Positions 57,715 through 64,000 of a stretch of 64,000 nucleotides of DNA are shown here, piece after piece. Location of the stretch: NCBI RefSeq assembly GCF_010731815.2, contig NZ_AP022593.1, forward strand, positions 3,472,001-3,536,000. The letters are read 5' to 3'. The stretch's first letter is position 1, and each line of letters begins with the position of its first letter. This stretch comes from Mycolicibacterium arabiense (lineage in GTDB: Bacteria; Actinomycetota; Actinomycetes; Mycobacteriales; Mycobacteriaceae). Both the position numbers and the translations under genes were made by a program. The notes under the pieces were generated by a model. The model saw only the letters and a program-made list of their open reading frames with translations, searched no databases and had not been told where the DNA came from.

Positions 57715-60003
57715 TCAATCCTTACCAGGAGACCCTGCGCCGCCCGGCACGAGGACCTCCGCTGCCACGACCGTCACCGGGATGCCGTTGAGGGCGCCGT
57801 TGCCCGACGGCTCGTCGAGGAAGTCCGGCGGCGACAGGACGTTCGTGTTCACCCCGGGCGTGGAGTTGGCGACGCCCAGGCGCGTGCCCGCCTTGCCGTG
57901 TCCCCAGCCGTGGGGCATCGACACCACGCCCGGCTTGATCGCGTCGGTGACCTCGACCGCCACCTCGATGCGCCCGCCGGACGACTCGACCGCCACCAGT
58001 TCGCCGGTGTGCAGTCCACGGCGTGCCGCATCGTCGGTGTGCATCAGCAGGGTGCAGCGGTCCCGCCCCTTCATCAGCGGACCCACGTTGTGCAGCCAGG
58101 AGTTGTTGGACCGCAGGTGCCGTCGGCTCACCAGCACGAGGTCGTCCGGGTCGCGGGTGAGGCGCCGAGCAAGCCGGGGCAGGTCGTCGAGCAGGTACTC
58201 CGGTGCCAGGCGGATCTTCTGGTCGGCGGTGCCGAGCACCTCGGGCACTCGCGGGACCATGTGTCCGTAGTTGATGCCGTTGGGCGCTGCCTTCAGCTTC
58301 TCCAGCGTCAACCCGTCCGGGTTCTCCTCGTAGCGGTCGCCGAACGGCCCGGTGCGCAACGTCAGGTCCAGCGTCCGCTCGGGCCCGCCGTGGTCGTAGT
58401 GCTTGCGAATCTCGGCGCCGTCGAGCCCCTGGGTGAAGCACAGGTAGTCGAAGAACCCGTCGTCGATGGCGGCGACGTCGACGTCCTCCGCGGGTGTCCC
58501 GGTGCACAGCCCGGTGAGACGGATGAGGATCTCCCACTCGTCGCGCGCATCGGGGTCGGGCCTGCGGAACACCGGCGGCGAGTAGTTCGCCACGGAGTTG
58601 ACCGCGAAGTTGAGGATGAGGTCGTCGTGGTGCGGCTGTTCCAGCGGTGACGGTCCGGGCAGGATCACGTCGGCATGGCGGGTGGTCTCGTTGAGCCACA
58701 GGTCGATCGAGATCATCGCCTCCAGCGTCGGCAGCGCCTCGTCGAGGAGGTGGCCTGCCGGCGTGGACAGCACGGGGTTGCCCGCCACGGTGATGAGCGC
58801 CTTGATCTGGCCCTCGCCGGGAGTGGCGATCTCCTCGGCCATGCACGACACCGGCACCTGCCCCAGCACCTCCTTGGCGCCGCGGACGCGGGTGCGGTAC
58901 CGACCGAACTCCGGCACGCCGTCCTCGAGGCCGGGGATGGGTTGCACCGTCACCGACCACGCCGCCGGCGTCGGGAACATGGCGCCACCCGGCACGTCGA
59001 AGTGGCCGGTGAGCACGTTGACGACGTCGACGAGCCAGCTGGCCAGGCTGCCGAACTCCTGATTGCAGGTGCCGATCCGGCCGTAGACCACCGCGCGGGG
59101 TGTCGTCGCGAGTTCGCGTGCCAGCCCCCGAATCCGTTCGGCCGCAATGCCCGTCGCCTCGGAAACGCGTTCGGGCGCCCAGTCGGCGACCACCTGGCGG
59201 AGCACATCGACGCCGTCGAGGTACGGCTCGATCGTCCCGAGATTCACCAGCCCCTCGTCGAACAGCGTGTGCGCGACGCCGAGGAGCAACGCCGCGTCGG
59301 TTCCCGGGGTTATGGGCAGCCACGCGTCGGCGCGGTCGGCGGTCGCCGTGCGCACGGGATCGATGACGATGACCCTTCCCCGCTTGCGGATCGCGCCGAT
59401 CAGACCCATGACGTCGGGTGCGGCCAACAGCGACCCCTGCGACGCGGCCGGGTTGGCGCCCATGACGACCAGCAGATCGGTGCGTTCGACGTCGGGCACG
59501 GGGAAGCTCCACCAGCCCCCGTACATCAGGTGTGACGAGAGATTCTTCGGCCACTGGTCGATGGTGCCGGGCGAGTACGTGATGGGCATGCCGGACATCC
59601 CGAGCAGGATCCCGGCGTAGCGCGCCAGTGAGAACGAGTGCGCCAGCGGGTTGCCGGTATAGGCGGTGACGGCGCCGATCCCGTGCTTCTCGATGACGGG
59701 TGCGAGTAGCTCGGTGCAGCGGCGGAAGGCGGTCGGCCAGTCGACCTCCTGCCACTCGCCGTCGACCTTGACCATCGGCATCCGGATCCGGTCGGGGTCT
59801 TCGTGCACAGCGCCGAGCGACGCGCCCTTGGGGCAGATGTGCCCGCGGCTCCACACGTCCTCCCGGTTGGGCCGGACCCCGGCGACGTGGCCGTCGCGAA
59901 CCTGAATTTCCAACCCGCACATGGCTTCACACAGCGGGCAGGTGTAGAGGTGCAACCCGTCCTGGCCGACGAAGGCCAGTTCCCGGTTCAGTCCGTTCGT
60001 CAT
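57715..60003 (-). CDS. molybdopterin oxidoreductase (formate dehydrogenase/BisC-like)
   Basis: 762 residues. The N-terminal 4Fe-4S site is C-x2-C-x3-C (TCPLCEAMCGLEI) with the fourth Cys in HICPKGA. Then come Mo-bisMGD binding domains, with LVVMGANPAASQGS and ITPGTDAALLLG. The C-terminal molydopterin dinucleotide binding domain has VSMPHGWGHGKAG. No Tat signal is visible, so it is cytoplasmic. Substrate is unknown; neither a cysteine nor selenocysteine as Mo ligand can be fixed by eye. Start ATG 60003. A divergent TetR gene lies upstream. Confidence 0.88.
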   Translation of the reverse strand: MTNGLNRELAFVGQDGLHLYTCPLCEAMCGLEIQVRDGHVAGVRPNREDVWSRGHICPKGASLGAVHEDPDRIRMPMVKVDGEWQEVDWPTAFRRCTELLAPVIEKHGIGAVTAYTGNPLAHSFSLARYAGILLGMSGMPITYSPGTIDQWPKNLSSHLMYGGWWSFPVPDVERTDLLVVMGANPAASQGSLLAAPDVMGLIGAIRKRGRVIVIDPVRTATADRADAWLPITPGTDAALLLGVAHTLFDEGLVNLGTIEPYLDGVDVLRQVVADWAPERVSEATGIAAERIRGLARELATTPRAVVYGRIGTCNQEFGSLASWLVDVVNVLTGHFDVPGGAMFPTPAAWSVTVQPIPGLEDGVPEFGRYRTRVRGAKEVLGQVPVSCMAEEIATPGEGQIKALITVAGNPVLSTPAGHLLDEALPTLEAMISIDLWLNETTRHADVILPGPSPLEQPHHDDLILNFAVNSVANYSPPVFRRPDPDARDEWEILIRLTGLCTGTPAEDVDVAAIDDGFFDYLCFTQGLDGAEIRKHYDHGGPERTLDLTLRTGPFGDRYEENPDGLTLEKLKAAPNGINYGHMVPRVPEVLGTADQKIRLAPEYLLDDLPRLARRLTRDPDDLVLVSRRHLRSNNSWLHNVGPLMKGRDRCTLLMHTDDAARRGLHTGELVAVESSGGRIEVAVEVTDAIKPGVVSMPHGWGHGKAGTRLGVANSTPGVNTNVLSPPDFLDEPSGNGALNGIPVTVVAAEVLVPGGAGSPGKD

Positions 60004-60030
60004 CGAAGTGCCTCTCGACGTCGTTTGGGT

Positions 60031-60044
60031 GACAGACGTTTGTC
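60031..60044. promoter_or_regulatory. putative TetR operator (molybdoenzyme)
   Basis: GACAGACGTTTGTC is a near-perfect palindrome in the 81-base divergent region. A second TGACAGAC half-site follows at 60047-60054. It fits a TetR site controlling both genes. Confidence 0.55.
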
Positions 60045-60084
60045 GTGACAGACTGTATCGACAACGCGAGCGGATGGAGGGCGA

Positions 60085-60675
60085 ATGGCGGACGTCGACG
60101 CAGCGCCACGACACCGCAGGCAAGGTTCGCGCCGGGACCCGGCGATCGACGAGGCGGTGCTGGCCACCACCCGCACCCTGCTGATCGAGCGGGGATACGC
60201 CGCGACCACCATCGACCTGATCGCCGCAACGGCCGGTGTGAGCAGGCCGGCGATCTACCGGCGCTGGACCTCCAAGGCCCAACTGGTCCACGAGGCGGCG
60301 TTCCCCGACCTGGGGCCCGAGGCGCCCGAGAACGACTTCGCGGCCGAGGTCACCCGACTGTGCCGCGGCGCGATCCGCATGTACGGCGACCCGGTGGTGC
60401 GCGAGGCCATTCCCGGCGTGCTGGTCGATCTGCGTTCCGACCGGCGGATGCGCCGGCTGCTGAGCGACCGCCTGGAGGCCGCGGCACGCAGCCAGTTGGC
60501 CGAACGACTGGACGCCGCGGTGGACGAGGGCACGGCCCGAGCCGTGGACGCGGACACGCTGATGGACGTCATCGCGGGCGGCGCGTGGTACGCGGTGTGC
60601 GTGCGACGGGTCAAGGACACCGACCGCGCCGGACGCGACCTCGCCGAACTGGTGTTGCGCGGCGTGCTGAGGTGA
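60085..60675 (+). CDS. TetR-family regulator
   Basis: 196 residues. The HTH is seen in LLIERGYAATTIDLIAATAG with VSRPAIYRRWTSKAQL as recognition region. The C-terminal domain is of the TetR_C_16-like type. ATG 60085 has GGAGG upstream. Divergent from the molybdoenzyme, which it likely represses. Confidence 0.88.
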   Translation: MADVDAAPRHRRQGSRRDPAIDEAVLATTRTLLIERGYAATTIDLIAATAGVSRPAIYRRWTSKAQLVHEAAFPDLGPEAPENDFAAEVTRLCRGAIRMYGDPVVREAIPGVLVDLRSDRRMRRLLSDRLEAAARSQLAERLDAAVDEGTARAVDADTLMDVIAGGAWYAVCVRRVKDTDRAGRDLAELVLRGVLR

Positions 60676-60678
60676 GGG

Positions 60679-61116
60679 TTACGCGGTCCGGTCCAGCAGC
60701 GGCAGCAGCGCCTGGCGGCGAGCGCCGTTGACGTCGGCGAAGTAGCGCAGCCCTTCGCGAACGGAGCGCGCGACCGCGCAGTTGAGGTCTTCGCCCATCA
60801 GCCCGATGCCGTCGACGAGTTCCTCCGCGGCGACCAACACCCAGTCCACGCCGGCCGCCTGGCAGGCGTCGTCGACGAAGTAGAGCAGGTCGCGGCATTC
60901 CGGACTGGCGGCGTCGACGCCACCGAGATCGAGCAGCACGTCGTCCTCGAGCACGTGGCGGCCGACCCGGGCGGCCACGAAGTCCCAGTTGTCCGAATCG
61001 ACCCCGCCGCTGACGCTGACGACCGTCGCGAGCTGCCGGCTGTAGGCCCGGACCAGTGCGCGGTCGCATTCGTTGGAGGAGGTGCCATAGCTGAAGTCTT
61101 GGATCATGGTGGTCAT
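60679..61116 (-). CDS. STAS-domain-like protein
   Basis: 145 residues. ATVVSVSGGVDSDNWDFVAARVG and VLLDLGGVDAASPECRDLLYFV, then AAGVDWVLVA, follow the STAS (anti-sigma antagonist) fold pattern. The usual phosphorylatable Ser appears as SPEC, and no anti-sigma kinase is near. It converges with the TetR gene (3-base gap). Function is unclear; a regulatory partner protein is likely. Confidence 0.6.
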   Translation of the reverse strand: MTTMIQDFSYGTSSNECDRALVRAYSRQLATVVSVSGGVDSDNWDFVAARVGRHVLEDDVLLDLGGVDAASPECRDLLYFVDDACQAAGVDWVLVAAEELVDGIGLMGEDLNCAVARSVREGLRYFADVNGARRQALLPLLDRTA

Positions 61117-61374
61117 GTCGCCCCCGTCTCGTCGTTGACGTCAACGCTAGGGCGCAAAACTAAGGCCTTGGGGAACGGCGTCTAATGGACTGCTAAGAGC
61201 GGACTTTCAGTAGTTCGCCCCTGGCGAGAAAGTCGATGACCGGGCGTTTGAGTTCCCCCGACCGGGGTATTGACTGGGGTCGCGCCCCCGATGACGACGA
61301 TCTCGACCCCCAGCTCAGCCGGTCCGAGGGTTAATCTCTGTTGGCTCACCTCAGGACCGACAGATCGTCAGGAC

Positions 61375-62826
61375 ATGATTCGACGCAGCGCAGTGTTGAT
61401 GGCGGTCGCCGCCTCGTGTGTGGTGCTCCTCGTCGCCGGCTGCTCGTCGGTCACGCAGGGCCGGGCGGTGTCGAATCTCTACGATCCCTTCCGCGCAGGT
61501 GGACTGCTCGCCGAGGACGGGCCCAGTGGCGTCAAGGACGACTCCCCCGACCCGACCGGCGAGGTGCAGAACGGTGACGGTGGCGACGTCGACCGGCTCG
61601 CCCTGCTGTCGGTCAACGACATCGTCGAGTTCTGGCAACAGAACTACGCCGGCGCGCTCGCCGGCCAGTTCACCCCCATCGAGAACCTGCTGTCCTACGA
61701 CTCGGAGGATCCGTCGAGCCCGGCGGTGTGCGGCACCGGCACCTACGACGAACCCAACGCGTTCTACTGCCCCGGGGGCGACATCCTGGCGTGGGACCGC
61801 GGCGTCATGGTGCCCATCGGCCGCGAGTTCTTCGGCGACGTGTCGATCGCGGCGCTCATGGCGCACGAGTACGGGCACGCGATCCAGCACATGGCCGGTC
61901 TCGTCAACGATGACACCCCGGTGATCGTCCTGGAGCAGCAGGCCGACTGCTTTGCGGGCACCTACATCCGCTGGGTCGCGGAGGGCAACTCCCCCCGATT
62001 CGACCTGTCGACCGGCGATGGGCTGAATCACGTTCTCGCCGCGGCGATTACGTTGCGCGACCCGATTCTGGGCCCGGACGACCAGGATCTGCTCGAGGAC
62101 GGCCACGGCACCGCGCTCGACCGCGTGAGCGCCTTCCAGATGGGCTTCATGGCCGGGGCGTCGGAGTGCGCCGCCATCGACTTCGACGAGATCGCGCAAC
62201 GGCGCGGCGACCTGCCGATGGAGTTGCCGCTCGACGACTCCGGGGGCGTGCAGACCGGCGAGGTGCCACTCGACGAGGGCACCCTGTCCCTGCTGATGGA
62301 CGTGCTCGGCGAGGTGTACCGGCCGGCACAGCCGCCGACGCTGACGTACGAACCCGCTCCGTGTACCGACATTCCGCCCAGCCCTCCCGCGTCGTATTGC
62401 CCGACGACGAACAGCATCTGGGTTGACCTCGGCTCGATGCAGCAGCTGGGTTCTCCCGCCGACGAGTCGAATTACGTTCTGCTGCAGGGTGACAACACGG
62501 CCCTGTCGGTGCTGACGTCGCGGTACGCACTCGCCGTCCAGCGCGAGAACGGCGACCCGCTGGACACCCCCGTCGCCGCACTGCGGACCGCCTGCCTCAC
62601 CGGCGTCGCCCAGGCCGCGATGGCCGGCTCGATCGCCACCCCCGACGGCCGGACCCTGAGCCTGACCGCCGGCGACCTCGACGAAGCGGTCGCCGGGCTG
62701 CTCACCAACGGTATTGCGGCGAGCAACGTCGAAAGCCAAACCGTGCCCGCAGGCTTCACCCGCATCGTCGCCTACCGGTCGGGCCTGTCCGGCGACCGCG
62801 ACCTCTGCTACGCGCGCTTCAAGTAG
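61375..62826 (+). CDS. lpqM: lipoprotein zinc metallopeptidase LpqM
   Basis: 483 residues. A lipobox LLVAGC (C23) anchors it to the membrane. The zinc motif HEYGH (H164, E165, H168) and a downstream EQQADCFAG supply the metal/catalytic residues of a neutral zinc peptidase. It matches M. tuberculosis LpqM in overall pattern. Cys pairs suggest a secreted fold. Substrate unknown. Start ATG 61375 (AGGAC upstream); a longer frame is without signal. Standalone gene followed by small secreted peptide genes. Confidence 0.85.
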   Translation: MIRRSAVLMAVAASCVVLLVAGCSSVTQGRAVSNLYDPFRAGGLLAEDGPSGVKDDSPDPTGEVQNGDGGDVDRLALLSVNDIVEFWQQNYAGALAGQFTPIENLLSYDSEDPSSPAVCGTGTYDEPNAFYCPGGDILAWDRGVMVPIGREFFGDVSIAALMAHEYGHAIQHMAGLVNDDTPVIVLEQQADCFAGTYIRWVAEGNSPRFDLSTGDGLNHVLAAAITLRDPILGPDDQDLLEDGHGTALDRVSAFQMGFMAGASECAAIDFDEIAQRRGDLPMELPLDDSGGVQTGEVPLDEGTLSLLMDVLGEVYRPAQPPTLTYEPAPCTDIPPSPPASYCPTTNSIWVDLGSMQQLGSPADESNYVLLQGDNTALSVLTSRYALAVQRENGDPLDTPVAALRTACLTGVAQAAMAGSIATPDGRTLSLTAGDLDEAVAGLLTNGIAASNVESQTVPAGFTRIVAYRSGLSGDRDLCYARFK

Positions 62827-62879
62827 CCAGTTCGAACGGCCCTCGGAATTCCGCACGGCCTCGCGGCGTTTCAGGCGTC

Positions 62880-63041
62880 ATGAGGAAGATGTCCCCGGCC
62901 GGCGTATTCGCCACCGTGGTGGCGGCCGCGATCGTCGGCACTGCTGCCCCCGCCGGGGCCGACATCACGAACGACGTCTCGACCATCGGGTCGGTGGCGC
63001 AGGGGCCGACCGTGGACCGTCAAGGCCCGACGATCGGCTGA
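62880..63041 (+). CDS. small secreted peptide, 53 residues
   Basis: Reading from ATG 62880 gives a 53-residue protein with a Sec signal peptide (GVFATVVAAAIVGTAAPAGA) and a mature peptide of about 26 residues (DITNDVSTIGSVAQGPTVD...). It lies in front of two similar small genes but is more distant: it lacks the TxTxGNGR ending and uses a different leader. The start could also be the Met at codon 4. Function unknown. Confidence 0.55.
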   Translation: MRKMSPAGVFATVVAAAIVGTAAPAGADITNDVSTIGSVAQGPTVDRQGPTIG

Positions 63042-63284
63042 GGTTTCGGCCAGGCGCTCGTTCTTGAGGTTCGCGTGCCTCGCGACGTCTACACCACGGT
63101 CGTGGGGGTGCCCCGCGTCACGACAGTGGGGTAGATCTCGCGACGCTCACACCGCCCGACCATCGCGAAACTGCCAGCGGTCGATCAATTACCGCCAATG
63201 GAATTAAACCGCTGACCTGCCGGTTTACACCATCAGACCGGCCGGAGACTCACTACCGGCCCACTGCAAGGAAGAGGGATCACC

Positions 63285-63452
63285 ATGAAGAAGTCAGCAA
63301 TCACCGCCACCATCGCCGCCGGATTCGCCGCCGCCCTGTTCGGCCTGGCCGCCCCCGCCAACGCGGGCATCGACCACCACTCCTGGCTCAACGACGTCCA
63401 GCAGCAGGCAGTCGTCGGCTCGGCCACCTCGACGGTAGGCAACGGCCGCTAA
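63285..63452 (+). CDS. small secreted peptide, 55 residues (tandem copy 1)
   Basis: MKKSAITATIAAGFAAALFG then LAAPANA is a signal peptide. The mature peptide of about 28 residues has GIDHHSWLNDVQQQAVVGS and ends TSTVGNGR. A GAGGGATCACC site precedes the ATG. It shares leader, length and C-terminus with the gene 467 bases downstream. No known family recognised; a secreted or cell-wall peptide is inferred from the signal sequence only. Confidence 0.7.
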   Translation: MKKSAITATIAAGFAAALFGLAAPANAGIDHHSWLNDVQQQAVVGSATSTVGNGR

Positions 63453-63466
63453 CACCCACCCACACC

Positions 63467-63496
63467 AGAGGGGCACCCGGAAACGGGTGCCCCTCT
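63467..63496 (+). terminator. terminator hairpin after tandem copy 1
   Basis: Perfect 13-base stem (63467-63479 with 63484-63496) capped by a GAAA loop, 14 bases after the stop codon. The same hairpin with small changes ends copy 2. Confidence 0.8.
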
Positions 63497-63751
63497 TGGC
63501 GTTTCGGGCGTGGTGCCAGTAGTCGTCTCGGGGCGTTGCACTTTCGCGACGTCTACACCACGGTCGTGGAGATACCCCGGGTCACGACGCTGGGGTAGAT
63601 CTCGCGACGCCCGCACCGCCGCCCAACCATCGCGTTCCTGCCACCGGTCGATCAATTACCGCCAGTGGAATTAGACCGCTGACCTGCCGGTTTACATCAT
63701 CAGACCGGCCGGAGATTCACTACCGGCCCACTGCAAGGATGAGGGATCACC

Positions 63752-63925
63752 ATGAAGAAGCTCGGAATCACCAGCGCCATCGCTACCGGATTCGCCGCCG
63801 CACTCTTCGGCTTGGCCGCCCCCGCAAGCGCGGACGGTGGGGTCGACCGCCTCCACTGGCTGAACGAGATTCAGCAGAAGGCAGAAGTGGGTGCCGCCAC
63901 GTCGACCATTGGCAACGGCCGCTGA
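63752..63925 (+). CDS. small secreted peptide, 57 residues (tandem copy 2)
   Basis: MKKLGITSAIATGFAAALFG then LAAPASA is the signal peptide. The mature peptide (~30 residues) has DGGVDRLHWLNEIQQKAEVGA and ends TSTIGNGR. It is the paralogue of the gene at 63285: WLN(D/E)-x-QQ-x-A-x-VG and the GNGR end are conserved, while the mature N-terminus differs. Start ATG 63752 after a GAGGG site. Confidence 0.7.
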   Translation: MKKLGITSAIATGFAAALFGLAAPASADGGVDRLHWLNEIQQKAEVGAATSTIGNGR

Positions 63926-63939
63926 CACCAGACCACACC

Positions 63940-63969
63940 AGAGGGGCGTCCGGAAACGGGCGCCCCTCT
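63940..63969 (+). terminator. terminator hairpin after tandem copy 2
   Basis: 13-base stem (63940-63952 with 63957-63969) with one G-T pair and a GAAA loop. It is the counterpart of the copy 1 hairpin. Confidence 0.8.
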
Positions 63970-64000
63970 TGCTGTTCGGAAGTCTCGCGACGTCTACACC

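Larger units (their letters stand above)
63082..64000 (+). repeat. tandem repeat of small-peptide gene units
   Basis: GCGACGTCTACACC begins units at 63082, 63546 and 63987; the third is cut by the window edge. Each complete unit (464 and 441 bases) holds an imperfect hairpin leader, the GATCAATTACCGCCA motif, a Shine-Dalgarno, a 55-57 codon gene and a terminator hairpin. The two leaders are nearly identical. The unit is a gene-sized duplication. Confidence 0.85.

Overview
The window is high-GC actinobacterial DNA and looks like a mycobacterium, probably a rapid grower of the Mycolicibacterium type. The evidence is a clearly recognisable ESX-1 (type VII secretion) locus with PE35, PPE68, EsxA and EsxB, together with WhiB6, an MPT63-family secreted protein, the lipoprotein peptidase LpqM, a fused HadA/HadB dehydratase and an F420-type PPOX protein. 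No tRNA, rRNA, CRISPR array, insertion sequence or prophage was recognised.

Layout. 1-4239 (minus): the 5' part of a HAD phosphatase gene running off the left edge, a sulfatase with a C-x-A-x-R maturation motif, and a translationally coupled pair of DUF1254/DUF1214 proteins. 4354-5655 (plus): an MFS transporter, ending in a long inverted repeat that separates it from ESX-1. 5826-22722 (minus): ESX-1 in the order espE-espF-espG1-espH-eccA1-eccB1-eccCa1-eccCb1-PE35-PPE68-esxB-esxA-espI-eccD1-espJ. The usual tail (espK, espL, espB, eccE1, mycP1) does not follow espJ. 23036-25707: an EspI-like MinD ATPase, an XRE regulator and whiB6, a probable ESX-1 control module, followed by a candidate structured RNA.

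26052-29485: an EVE-domain protein, a pirin gene broken by an in-frame TAG, a small GNAT protein, and a PAS-GGDEF protein. 29658-32064: a ketosynthase and a HadAB-type dehydratase, a FAS-II-like pair. 32075-34930: a gluconate module (GntR, gntK, gntP) with a perfect palindromic operator. The gntP start region shows a probable frameshift in a G6 tract. 34947-37952 (minus): Hsp20, a betaine-type substrate-binding lipoprotein and a BCCT transporter. 38240-42738: an EAL-DICT phosphodiesterase, a tailed MPT63-family protein, and a carotenoid oxygenase divergent from a TetR gene with twin operators. 42881-46003: a NanR/NanT/NanA-like operon suggesting uptake and cleavage of a sialic-acid-like substrate.

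46628-57206 holds a CPA2 antiporter and then what looks like a compact biosynthetic cluster. It consists of a flavin-dependent halogenase-family enzyme, a 1845-residue type I PKS (KS-AT-DH-KR-ACP, no ER or TE), and an overlapping ABC exporter pair. 57209-61116 carries a PPOX protein, a molybdopterin oxidoreductase with a divergent TetR, and a STAS-like protein. 61375-64000 has lpqM and then a tandem array of tiny secreted-peptide genes. Each repeat unit has its own repeated leader, and each complete unit ends in a strong terminator hairpin. The array runs off the right edge.
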